Below the pieces are notes generated by a model, which did not search any database, was not told where the DNA came from, and saw only the letters and a list, made by a program, of their open reading frames with translations. From assembly GCA_022577435.1 (NCBI GenBank), contig JAKOON010000009.1, positions 5,920,671-5,984,670 on the forward strand: a stretch of 64,000 nucleotides of DNA. Direction: 5' to 3'. Source of the DNA: Embiotoca jacksoni. Its lineage: Eukaryota; Chordata; Actinopteri; Embiotocidae. Numbering within the stretch: position 1 is the first letter of the stretch; every line of letters begins with the position of its first letter. Below are positions 48,751 to 60,378 of this stretch, one piece after another. Both the position numbers and the translations under genes were made by a program.

Positions 48751-51027
48751 TCAATCTTTTTTGGGGCCTTCGCCCGGTGGCGCCGTCGTGTCTTGCTCCG
48801 CCCGTGTGGTTGCTGCGGCTTCCTCTGCGGCAGAGCTTCCTGTTGAGGTTGTAGCCGGACTCTCGGCGTCTCCACCGGCCTCGGCCTCCGCTGCTGCGTC
48901 AGAAACGGCCGTCAAAACAGCGTCCCGCTCATCAGCGGCTTCTGAATTATCTGCGTCTGCCTCCGGATGGCTTTGTGCTTTCTGCTGCCGCTGGTGGCTG
49001 GCGGACGGTTCTTCATACTGCACCAACGACATGGGCACGCGAACCGTGTCCAGTCCGTTGACCTGGAAGAATACAGTGTGGAGAATAAGCGGTCTGCTTT
49101 TTGGTAAACAACAACCGTATTTGAACATTAGTCACTGTTGTGCTTTAGTAAATGAAATACTTAAGAATGGAAGAAAAAAAAAAAAAAACGAGGAACACAT
49201 ATTTGAACGTGAAATGAGTAGGTGCTTTTGGTATTATTGTAAAAACACTAAGAAAAGGTAACTCCGTCCCAAAGAAAAATTAAGTACTTGTAAAACGCAG
49301 CTGCTTTATTTTGCAGTAATAACGGAAAAACACGTATTTTTGTGTGCAACAGCGTGAAATACACAGATATATTCTTACCGTAACGTCACACCAGTAGTCG
49401 CCCAATTCCTTCACCGGCTCAAATGGCAGATTCAATGCATGAGGAGGCACAACGACTCCCAACTAAAGCAAGGTTATATTAAAAAAACAACAACAATTGT
49501 ATTGCTTTTGTGTTCATCAGAATCACTTCATATAAACAAAAAAACAATTCAATTCTATTCGAAATAGAAAAGTAAAGAGGATAAACGCAGAGATACAGAG
49601 CCATACCTTCTTGGCGAACTGTCTACAGACACCTTCTTTAGTGAGCTGGAAATCAGGAGAAGGCATTTTGATAATCTTCAGCTTGGAGCGTTTAAGGAAC
49701 TCCACCGTCTGCAAAAACACCAGGAAACATTTGTTAAAAAAAATTAAAAAAAACCAAAAAACCTGACATCTGTTAAGTCTGTTGTTCCTTTTACTACTTG
49801 ATGATTTGTGACTCAGGGACCCGAGTCGTGAGGAAAATCCTGAAAAAAAAAAAAGAAATCTCTCCAGTAGATCAAAACTCACCATTTCTCCAGTGCGGGT
49901 TTGGATTCTGTCTTCTGGCCTCCCCTCGCGCAGGAGCTGCGTGTAAAAGAGGGCACGGTGACGAAAAGCTACACGTTGTTATCCAACCCGCGTGAACTAA
50001 ACGACATCATTTAAAAGCAGCACGTACTCTTAACTCCTCTGCGAACATCTGTTTGTTCTCCGGCGATGGATACACTGCGAGGCCTTGGGGCAGCAGCTTA
50101 TTTCGGCCAACGGCCTTCCTCACCAACACCGTGTCCCCTCGTCCACCGAGCTCTGTCAACAAAGTTGTTTCCATTATGTAAATCATTTAACCGGTGCAAA
50201 AAAAAAAAAAAAAAAAAGAAAAAGAAAGAAGAAAAAGTTTCTTAACTTCCTGGGACACTGAAGCTACTCACTTGGTACCGTCTGAGTCAGTATGAGCTCC
50301 ATCTGGTCCTTGGGAGCATGTTTGGAGTCTTCCACCAGCTTGTAGATCCTGTGCCTTGGAGGGTGAAGCCTCGGCGGGCTGCCCACTTTGGACAAGGGCA
50401 CCTGCCACCATCGCTCCACCACCACGGTGCTCTACGGAAAGATGGAGCGACCGGAGATGAGTTCACAGACCTGTAAGTTTGCTGTTGTGGCAAAACACAC
50501 GTAGTTAATGTAATTGTTGTTATAGCTCTGCGGAAAAAGAAAACGGTTATGAGGTGGGGGTTTTTTTTTGGATCGTTCTACTTTATATTTATATTCTTAA
50601 CCAATCTGACCAAAAATCTATCTTACTATAAGATGCATCGGAGAGGACATTTGAGCTTCCTTTATAATCAAAAATGGCGTTTAAAATTCTTCCCCTAATA
50701 TACAAAGCCCTTAAATGCATAGCTCCATCTGTTAGTACAGATCTCAGTGTACCTTAGTATCCTGTCTCTCTCTGTCTCTCTCTCTCTGCTGTTCTTTTCT
50801 CTCTCCGCTCTCCTCACCCAAAACCTCCCGACACGACTTTCGTATTGTCCTTAGTTAGGCGTGTCCGATTAAAGCTGTCCATTAATACGCCGGGACCCCT
50901 CATCATGTCATCCGTCCGGTTTGACCGAGCGGAGACACCGACTGACCTGAGCAGCCGTCACGGAGAAGCTCCGGACAGCCGGCTGGCCGAGCAGCTCCTG
51001 AAGGACACGGCGGCCCGAGCTCCACAT
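48751..51027 (-). CDS. mrpl9: Mitochondrial large ribosomal subunit protein bL9m
   Basis: This is a component of the large subunit of the mitochondrial ribosome. Seven exons: 50947-51027, 50272-50431, 50028-50152, 49883-49936, 49607-49708, 49379-49462 and 48751-49062. They total 918 nt and give 305 aa. Family landmarks in order: VVVERWWQVPLSKVG, RHRIYKLVEDSKHAPKDQME, the bL9 core VRKAVGRNKLLPQGLAVY, LGVVVPPHAL, and DYWCDVTVNGLDTVRVPMS. The N-terminus (MWSSGRRVLQELL...) is rich in arginine and fits a mitochondrial targeting sequence. The protein is longer than human MRPL9 (267 aa) because of a C-terminal low-complexity tail rich in alanine, glutamate and serine that starts after VPMSLVQYEEP. 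The gene is convergent with prcc. In human, MRPL9 lies elsewhere on 1q, so this proximity is a teleost arrangement. Confidence 0.95.
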
Positions 51028-52440
51028 GTTCGTTCGGCAACCGCAGCTCCACCACCTTCAACAGTTTTGAACCGCACCAGTCGTTTCAAGAGGTCCAGCG
51101 CAAAAAAAAAAACCAAAAAACAAAACAAAAAAACCCTCGCTTGGGCACCGCCACTATTAATTTATCCCCGAACCACACTGTCGATTCGCTGCACGCACGC
51201 CAGCAACAAAGATAACTTGCGACGCTTGTTGTGTGACGTAAAAGGACCCCACCGGTTGCGTAGTCGTCCAAAAATAAAGCCGGAATCAAAAAGTCCTGGC
51301 ATTCGAAAGTCTTACAATCTATAGTCGTAAACTTCGTTTCGAGCGTCAATATAAAATAGAATTTGCGGCGTGTATACAGATAGATTTGAATATAGGTTGA
51401 ATGTATTTCATTTAAGCAGTTAATGTCATATGTATATGTCTATGTACATACACGTGGGCTCTATATGATAAATGTTTTGTCTTTTATGCTTTCTCGTTCA
51501 GTTATAAAGTAAAAATCTATGTTATCTGTACAGAAAATGCTGTGTATAAAAATGTCAACAAACTCGAACCTTTATAGCAGAAAGAGTATCCGAAGTTTTA
51601 GCAGACTATTGGGGTACAGTTTTTTGTTTATGGTCATTGAAACCTTTTGTGAAAAACTGTTACAGAGCATTCATTTTCAAGTGTCAATACATAATACAGA
51701 GGCAAAAATAAACATTTTGTAATCATCACCTCAATCCAAATTTGGGGATAGTAAAAACACAACCATAAAGTCCCTCAGTGCTTAATTTTAAACACTGAAA
51801 TATCATTAAAAAGAAGTTATGTAGGAAATAGTTTCTTTTTTTACACAATTTATTTATGCAATAAAACATATTCATCTTTTATTTTTAAGCAACGCACTTC
51901 ATTATTACTGCACCATCTTAAATGGTACAATTAAGAAATGTTATTCCAACTGCAGAAACACATTTGACAGACACATAGCAGAGTTGACTATATAAACATT
52001 TATAAACAAAATTAATTTCTTATATATCTCAATACTGAATCAATATTAGCTGCCACAAAAGATTTTACCGGTCGTTGTCTTCTGGCTCAAAATATTGACA
52101 GTTTTACAAGAAGCACAAGTTCTACAAGAAGCATCTGATCTGACAGGAAGTTGATGTTTCAACAGCTCTTAGATTTGAATACATCAGCTTGTTAAGCAAC
52201 TAATGTTGAATTTATGTGGAGTGCTGGTGCCATGACATAAGACAATTTCAGGAAACCCCCTTTCTTCAAGCATTTATAGGAGGATTGCAGAAAAGAAAAT
52301 CTATCTTGTAGCAGTGTTTAGATTTGCAGGTGCCTGCTGCGTTAATACCTAGTGTACAACTTTAATAACTACCACAAATAATACAAAAACAAATATCCTT
52401 AGCACCAAGAGCGAAATCTGTCAAAAAATTCCACACTTTT
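51028..52440. other. mrpl9 upstream region and spacer
   Basis: The first 250 bases are CpG-richer and probably hold the mrpl9 promoter; no TATA box is evident. The rest is AT-rich, with several plus-strand TTTATT elements near 51853-51880 that could be polyadenylation signals of the minus-strand gene to the right. No other gene is recognised. Confidence 0.45.
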
Positions 52441-52489
52441 GAAAGCCAGTGCAAAGTTAAATTCCTGGAGATATGACCCAGGTGTTAAG

Positions 52490-53841
52490 TCACACATCAC
52501 CATAATCACTTGTCGCACCGTAGAAAGAATTGCGGCCGGGTATCAAGTGGCGTGTCGCAACTACAGTCATACAGCAGGTCAGCAGAGCGAAGCAACAACC
52601 AAATAAAACCAAGACCGCCAGGGTGACCCACACCAGTGTCGTGATAACAAAGGCAAACTGGTAGGTCGTCCTCTGGCAGTACAGATTTGGTCCGTCTTTT
52701 GAGTAGTTTGGAGGATACACCGAATAAATCCAGCTGGTGCCTACAGGGTGCAGACAGACAAGGCATACAGGAGAACATTTCAGTTCAGTTTAGAGTTGAA
52801 ACTGTCACTGGACTGAACTTAAAGGCCGAGAATATCTGCTTTATACCATGACTGATGGGGTCCAACTTCAACATGAATTTTCCTTCCAAAGTTAGAACAG
52901 CTTTGCCTGTCTGATTTCCATCTATGTTGCTTTCATTGGGTGAGGTTTGATTAGATATCATTGACAGTGACCAAAAAACCCACCAGATGTCATCTGATTC
53001 TGACTCAAATAATGCTGGATCCTGATTGGTTGCACGGAATTAAGTGACATCACTTTTTTCTAAATGAGCTTCACCCACTTCAAAACATTAAAGGGTGCAC
53101 AGAAAAGAAAAGGAAAGTATTGAAAATGTTAAATGACGAAAATTAAAAACGCAGGATCCCATCAATCATGCTAACACAGTAGGTATTTTTTGATTTTTGC
53201 TGCAATATGTTTCCAAGTACAAATACCTAAGGCACTACACTTAGTTTCTTTCCATCACTACCTGATTTTAAGCAAAAATGTAAAATGTGTGGAAAGATTC
53301 ATTTTTGTGCTCACCTGCTATGAACCAGCAGAAACTGAAGATGTGCAGGCAGGTCATGCAGACCGTGCTCAGGATGTAGACGCTGCCGTCCTTGAACATG
53401 GACATGGTGTAGGTCATACACAGAGCGAGGATACTGCTTGCTCCCAGCACTACCAGGTAGATGGGGATGTAGGGGTGCAGAGGACAACTTCCCAGATGTG
53501 TGATCCCTATGCAGCCGAACAATATCAGATACAACCATGGTAAACATGAAAAAACATACTGAAAGCTGCATTCACAAAATATTTAAAAATGTAAGTTATG
53601 GTACTAGTACAAAAGTAGACCTACCCAATCCAATGGCTGCTATCATGACGATCCACCAAATCATGTTCACCACAACTACAAAAAAGAAAGAGGCAGAGGG
53701 TCAAGGATTGGTAAAACAGCAACGCAGATTCAAATAACGTAAAAGCAAGGCATGAATTTGATGAAGAAAAATCATCGAACCAATTGTTGCAATCAGCGTG
53801 GCTCTTTGAGGCCTGGGCTCCATCTGCAGCGATGGATTCAT
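52490..53841 (-). CDS. TMEM272-like four-pass membrane protein
   Basis: Four coding exons: 53781-53841 (ATG at 53841), 53625-53675, 53315-53506 and 52490-52740. They join in frame to 184 aa. Four hydrophobic segments are visible: about residues 15-40 (ATLIATIVVVNMIWWIVMIA), about 50-75 (YIPIYLVVLGASSILALCMT), about 85-112 (VYILSTVCMTCLHIFSFCWF), and about 130-160 (FAFVITTLVWVTLAVLVLFG). The loop before the last helix contains NLYCQRTTYQFAF, like the CxxTxYxxAF pattern of TMEM272-type proteins. The function of the family is not established. The donor of the first exon (GTTCGA) is weak, and an extra upstream exon is possible. The tail is short and polar. Confidence 0.72.
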
Positions 53842-54975
53842 ATCTACAGTCAAGACAGAGGGAGTCCTGTCACACTTATACACAAACAACTACGAGTAGA
53901 AGAGCTGCAGCAGCACTGCTCCGTACTGTACCTGTCCAGCTGTGAATGGAGACACTTTTAAAAGCCGTTTTCCTCTTCCAGTATTCACCAAACTAGAGGA
54001 GCACCATGCGTGAGTCAGCGTCAGTCACTTCTTAACAAAGTGATAACTTTGTGAACATCCTTTGCCGTTTTGACAGGATGTTAAGACATGCAGCAAGCGT
54101 TTCAACAACTTGTGCAATCCTCTCTGAGTCCAACGAAAAGGAAACAATGATAAAATCAGCCACCGTTATCTGAGATAAACAAACTGCATGCAATATAGGC
54201 TGAACAGCTACTGTACATCCCAGCTATAACTGTTTTGTTCTAAAGAGGGTCTGAGAAAATTATGCAATGACCTATCAACATTTTCAGCGGGTTTTCAGGC
54301 TTTTGACATAATTCATCGGACTTGTAGTGTAGTTCCCTTTTTAAAAGTGATAAAAATACATTTTAAAACCAACAGGAAACCGCGCAAAGATAATAAAGCC
54401 GATGTGCAATTAGTTTTCATTAAGACTGTGGTTCTGTTGTGACAGCTGCAGTCATTTTGTGTTGCAAATGTTGACACTGCATATTTCCTACAAGACAGCT
54501 TAAGATCAGGATGTTCGTGCCAACTATAGAGGTGCCAACACAACCTGCTCCCATGTGTCTCTGCAGCAGCACTGCCACCCTGTGACGAACATAAACATGA
54601 CTGTTCACATCAGTCCTGGATAAAACATGACTCTTGACAGCCATTCAAAGGGGTAAAGAAACAAAGACAGCGACCTCTGCCAACGTCAATATCAGCTTGT
54701 TGTTCATTTGGATTGTTTCAGGTTTATCACAGCTACCAAATTACCTGACTGGTTTTTAACTGACACAACGTGTCATGACAGCACTTATTATAACACACTT
54801 CATCAGTTTTCACAGCAGTTTATTGCTGCACAAAACTCCACATGTTGCCATTTTTGTTTGTTTTTAATCAACATTTATTTTGTTCTCAGTATCTTTTGTG
54901 AGTGACACAAAGAGTTATAATTTAAACCATATTCCTTTCACTATGGTTGAATCTGAGCTACAACGGCTGTCTGGC

Positions 54976-57476
54976 TCAGACATCAGCAGTAAAATGTTTG
55001 ATCATCCTCTTTGTAAGTGAAGTGAAACCTGCGTTGCTATGTATCGGGTTAAAGGCCTGTCCTCTCTTTATGACCACTTTTAGCTGGAAGTCAATGATCA
55101 TTTGAATAATAGGCGCGGCAGGGAAGTCCATGCATATGATTCCAAAGCGCTGGTTCAGGTCTGTCTTGGCTCTCAGGTAGTCGTACAGTTGTGCATTGAT
55201 GCGCTGTGCGACGGCTCTGGGGTACGCAAACAAACCAGCTCCACTGCTGTAGGTGAGAAAGATCTGCGCATTGTTTCCTGCGGGGGCAGCCTCGAGGTGT
55301 TCGTAGACACTCTGCCATTTCTCCTCCACATGCAGGAGTGTGGGTACCTACAGGGAACAGCAAAAGGTTTTGTGGTTCAAAAGCATTTTGGGTCAATTCA
55401 GAAAATATTTCAAGCATCACAAACTGTTGTACAGATTACTTTAAAAGAGAATGGGAGGTCGATATACAACATATAGATGATATTATATCAGAGGAATCAC
55501 ATTTACTGTTCTCAGCTTAAATATTGTTAAAGACATGAATTTACAATACCACAGAGGCTGTAGTTTAAACATGTTACTGAGAAGCATTTTTGCCTTAAAC
55601 GCTCTCGAAATGTTCAAGGATACTTATTAGATAGACATTTTGAAAGGTGAAGAAGCAATCTTTAGTAGAAATGATTCGTACACACAACAAATCAAAAAAG
55701 GACCACAATACAAAACTAGAAGATCAGAAAATTGTTTTTGACCAGAAAGGTCATCACTTTATCATTTTATCCTACTAAACATTTGTGTCAAATTTTGTCA
55801 CGATTAGTGTATGGGTTTTTTCAGTTATGGCTATAAACATGTTCTATGAGGTAACAGTGACTTTGACCTTTGACATTTCACCACCAAATCTAATCAATTC
55901 ATTATTGGAACCAAGAAAACGTTCGTGCCAATTCTAAAGACAGTCCCTGCAGGCCTTCCCGAGATATCACGTTCATGAGGATGGGACGCATGTATGTACG
56001 GTCCACCAAAAAAAACATAATGCCTCCGGCCATGGCTCTCACCAGTGACAAGGGATTAAAAAAAATTATAATAATAATTTGTTATACCTTCCAGTCATCA
56101 GCTATGTCCAGGGAACCATACCGCATCCCCAAGTCTGGCCCAGAAAAGTCTTGCAGGATAATGAGTTTCCCTCGGGCCTCGCTCATGGTCGGCACGAGTC
56201 GGCTGTGCCATAGCAGGTCCCAGTGAGCGTAACGATGGATGAAGTCCACCACAGCACCGTAGATGTCGTACGTCTCACTGAACTCCTCTTTCACACGCAT
56301 CAGCACCGTCTCACTTGGATACTCGCGCAGGAAATCAGCCACACCCTCCAGGACGTGACCAAAGTGCGCCCGCTGGTAGGACACCCCGTGATGGATGGTG
56401 AGGTTCCCCTTGACGTGACGCACACGGACGTCTAGAAAGCGAACACCGGCGCGGAGCTGAGAGGCCAGGCTCCAGGTCTGGCACTCAGCGTACACACCGC
56501 CATACAGGGCCATGGTGTTGTGAGTCCCAGGCATGGTGACCTCAGACAGCGGCTGATCATCAGGGATTTTGGCCATCCAGGACGGGTTGAGGAACTCCGG
56601 GTTGGGAGTGTCATCATAGTCAGGTCTCTGAATCGCACCGGAACTCAAACCAATGATTCTAAAAAAAACAAAAACAGACAAATATGACATATTTAGTTTA
56701 TCAGCCTTTAAACATGCCAGACGTTCATGTGACTTTTTTTTTCTTTACTCAGGCACGATTGGAGTCTTACCATTCTGATGTGGGTGCTTTAAAGCTCTTT
56801 GATACTAAATAGCTGTTAATTGTGATGGCAATAAATGTTTTTATAGGTATATGTAGAGAACAATATCTCTAAATCACAGTAATCGTATGGTAAAGAATAT
56901 AAATACAACTAATAAAAAAACAACAACACAAGTGCGTAGGCAATTTGTTCAGAGGTGCCAAGAGCTCAGTGCGCTGTGACGTATGAAAACACATGCGAGT
57001 ATAAAACATTATGAGAAAACACTTCCTCTAATTGAACCTCATATGCACAGCATTTAGAAAAGAAGTGAGAAAACACACCTAAAGATTGAAATGTGATGCA
57101 AATACAGCAAACGAAACCACCATAGTTGTTGTTTTTTCTGCTTTTGTACAGCTGCGTTATCTTGTATGGGTTTTTTTTGTAGAATTTTTTAGATATCTAA
57201 ATTTACTTTTCAATGCATTGCACACAAAGTTGCTCTTCAGCTTTTGATTGCTTCCCTTTGTATTCTCTGATTCACCGTTTGTACTTGTTGATCTGAACTG
57301 TCTGTGCAGGAAGAAATAAAAGCTGAATTTAAATAACCTAAAACGGGAATTTACAATAATATATTGGCACGCAGTGTGTTAGTCTGATTATGTGTTTAAT
57401 GTATATGCAGCATGTTTTTTGTTTTTTGACATACTCACCCCAACAGGACAGTCAGGTCAGTTAACAGCTTGTCCAT
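54976..57476 (-). CDS. Secreted PI-PLC X-domain protein (bacterial-type phosphatidylinositol phosphodiesterase-like)
   Basis: Three coding exons: 57439-57476, 56088-56658 and 54976-55347. They total 981 nt and give 326 aa. The ATG at 57476 gives MDKLLTDLTVLLGIIGLSSG, a likely signal peptide; an ATG 28 bases upstream is out of frame. The X domain shows MPGTHNTMALYGG (His59, the first catalytic histidine position), RFLDVRVR, and NLTIHHGV (His102/103, second histidine), then ETVLMRVKEE. There is no Y domain, EF-hand or C2 domain, so this is the compact form seen in bacterial PI-PLC, and fish carry several annotated genes of this type. These enzymes cleave phosphatidylinositol or GPI anchors. Secretion and activity here are inferred. 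A 5' UTR exon with donor near 58243 probably lies upstream. Confidence 0.85.
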
Positions 57477-57528
57477 TTTTACTGGACCTTGTCTTGTGTT
57501 GCTCCTCATGTCTGACTTTCCAGTCCTG

Positions 57529-58450
57529 AGAACAGAGAATGATTTAGAGGCAAAGGAAAGAAAAAGAAACAGAAAAACAGAAAATGTTATTTAGTTTAAT
57601 GTACTAAGAGCAACTGGCTAATGAGACGATCATTTAGATACAGTAAGCAGAGCATCAAAAGACAAGAGATCAAGTGACAAATTGCCAGAAAAGTGAAAGA
57701 AGTTATCCAAATACTGTATCTATCCTGATGATCATAAAAACAAAAATCATTTAAAAATACTGTAACAAACAGGCAGTGATAAAACAAATGAAATTTTTGT
57801 TCTGGTTCAGTGAATGTTATTCGGTATCTTGCACTGTTATAATGGCATTGATGCCTACACTCCTGATTACAGATGGCAAGTTTAAGCTATTGTCTCAAGT
57901 TTACATTTATCGCAGAAAAACAGCAATATTTAAAGAAAGGTTTTTAAATCAATATTTGTTCACTTTTGGTTGAGAAATACATAAAGTTAAGAGGAAACAG
58001 AAGCTAAATAAATTTTCAGCTCTTGTAAAATTCACTTGCTGACAAGAAAAATAAAGAACACATTAATTTCATGAGAGTATGTCAGTCTATCAATTTGATT
58101 GTGGTCGGGCCTGAGGTCGACCTCACCTCACCCCTCTGCGCCAATTCAATGGCGGGCTTAAACCCATTTAATCCCAAAACTGAACTAAACCATCCACCGC
58201 TGCTTTATCGAACCTGCTGATGTGCTGCTCTGTTCGCTTCATACCTGAAACCAGAGGGTGTTCGTCCTCAGTCCAGTCCGGGTGCCTGGGAGATGGACGG
58301 CGGGCAGAAAGAGAGGGAGAGAGAGGAGCGGAGGTGTCAGAGACAAAATGACAGCCAGCGTTTCGACCTGGGATGTTATTGTGGGAAATACCAGAGAGAC
58401 GCAGCTGAGCCCTACACTACAGATCTGGGGTGGGAGTGCAGGGGTGTGTA
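57529..58450 (-). promoter_or_regulatory. 5' UTR intron and likely promoter of the PI-PLC-like gene
   Basis: An acceptor (CTCAG) next to 57528 and a donor (GTATG, plus-strand CATAC before CTGAAACC) at 58243 frame a 5' UTR intron of about 0.7 kb. A GC-richer, purine-rich block follows at 58245-58500, which is the probable first exon and promoter. The start site is not resolved. Confidence 0.4.
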
Positions 58451-58499
58451 TGCATGAGGGGGGAGAGAGGGGTTAAGGGGGAGAGGGGGGAGAGGGGTA

Positions 58500-59990
58500 T
58501 TCATCGGATCACGTCCCTAACCTACTGTGGTACGGAAACATCAAATATCCACGAGTCACATCAAGGAAGTAGATTAAAAATCCAGTATTTAATAACTTCC
58601 TTCAGTTTATGTTGGTGATTGCTTTGATATAACATATATACCTCATTCTATTTGAAAATAGCATGCAGACAGTGATTAGAAGGTGAAAGTCTGGTAAAGT
58701 CAGTAGAATCTTCTTATCAACACTTAAATAATGAGTCACTTATTATTGAGCAAAAGCAGCAAGTGGATCCTAAATCTGCAGCTTTTCTGACAACAAACAA
58801 TAAACAGAAGTGAAACTGGATCACAGTGATGAACTTGTGCTTCAGCTGGACTTCAAAAAAGACACAGTGGCTGTTCAGGTATATGCAAGGCAGACATTGC
58901 ATTCCAGTTTCTCCCCTTTTCTCAGGTTCAAATCCAGTTAAATACCTACAGAAACCTCGACAAATGTCTCTCTAACCAGTTTTAAACAAAAGTTAACAAT
59001 ACTTTTCATTACAAAATGTCCTCTACGATGTGCGATTAATGTGGTCATGTATTTTGAGGTTTACGCTGAAACTCTTTTGTGATGTGTGGACTTAAGTTAT
59101 CATTTTGCATCGCATTCTGCATGTGTAATCGATGAGCACTTGACATGTAACTTTGCTGCCTTTCTGGCCAGGTCACTATTAAAAAAGATTTTATTTCAAA
59201 TGTTTTTTTACCTGGTTAATAAAGGTGAGACATATTTTTTTAAAAAGCTGCTTGAAACCTCCATAATTCAGTAAAATTGCAAGAAAGATGGTTTCTGTAT
59301 TTCTATTATTTTGATGTGTTAAACTATAAAGTTGTGATCTGTTAGCCTTTTATGGCACAATGTAGCGAATGTTATGCACAATCAATCAAATAAAACAAAG
59401 TTGAATTGGAGGTGTTTTACAGGCAGAGTGGAGGGTGAATAAAAGCACAGCCTCCTGGTTCGAGTAGCAACTGTCACATTTCAAACATGTAACTTCATGT
59501 AACTGTAATTGTCTTTCTATCATCGGTAGAGCGTCACCAAGAAGGTCGGCAACGATCTACAAAACACAAAATGAATCTTTTTACACAAGCATCCCACACA
59601 AGAATTCATCTGGGTCCCGCTCGTCCCTTCAGAGGGCGCAGGCTGAGAGGAGTGTGAAGTCCTGAGTAAGGAGGGGTCAGGGCAGTGTGTGTGTGTGTAT
59701 GTGCATATAGTACTTGGAAAAATCTGCAGATGTTTTCCAGTTTTGTCTCATATCACTACGGGGGAAGTCAAATATTACACAACAGCGTTGTCCTTGTCCT
59801 GTTGTATAATGTTTGGTTAGCTGTTCCTACAGATTGTATACCCAGAGGGTGCACGATAGAAATTCCGGCAGTTTAAAAATAAATAAATATTCAGGTCAGG
59901 TGGAATCCAGGAAGCAGAGCAGTTTTTCTTTTACTTCCCTAGTGAACCACAAACTGGTAAAAACATTTACAGTTTATGTAAAATACAACT
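58500..59990. other. Spacer left of the LINE tail
   Basis: No gene is recognised. A short TG repeat lies at about 59679-59697. The remainder is AT-rich. Confidence 0.5.
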
Positions 59991-60378
59991 AATTAATGGA
60001 AGTGTGTGCATCTGCATCTGCCAATCGGCTTGTTGCTCCCTCACTGCGAGTTAAACACTCTATAAAATCACGACTGTTTGCTGTCCCGGCTCCTAAATGG
60101 TGGAATGAGCTCCCCAACGACATCAGGACAGCGGAAACTCTGTACCTCTTCCGCCGCAAACTAAAAACACACCTCTTCCGACTTTGCCTTGAATAGGTAG
60201 CACTTTAGTAGCGCTTAAAATGCCACTTACTTATAGCACTTTGTAGTTTGTCTATCTTGAAGAAAATTGTACTTTCTTAATTGTTGTTGTTCTGAATTTG
60301 TACCCTCATGGTTGAAATGCACTTATTGTAAGTCGCTTTGGATAAAAGCGTCAGCTAAATGAAATGTAATGTAATGTT
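59990..60378 (+). mobile_element. 3' end of a non-LTR retrotransposon (L2/CR1-type)
   Basis: The open frame 59996-60196 ends in a typical reverse-transcriptase C-terminal stretch (SRLFAVPAPKWWNELPNDIR, then LFRRKLKTHLFRLCLE). It is followed by the element's 3' tail (GTAAGTCGCTTTGGATAAAA, GCGTCAGCTAAATGAAATG) and a short TAATG repeat. This tail is shared by many teleost L2-type LINEs and related SINEs. The copy is strongly 5'-truncated and cannot be autonomous. Confidence 0.88.
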
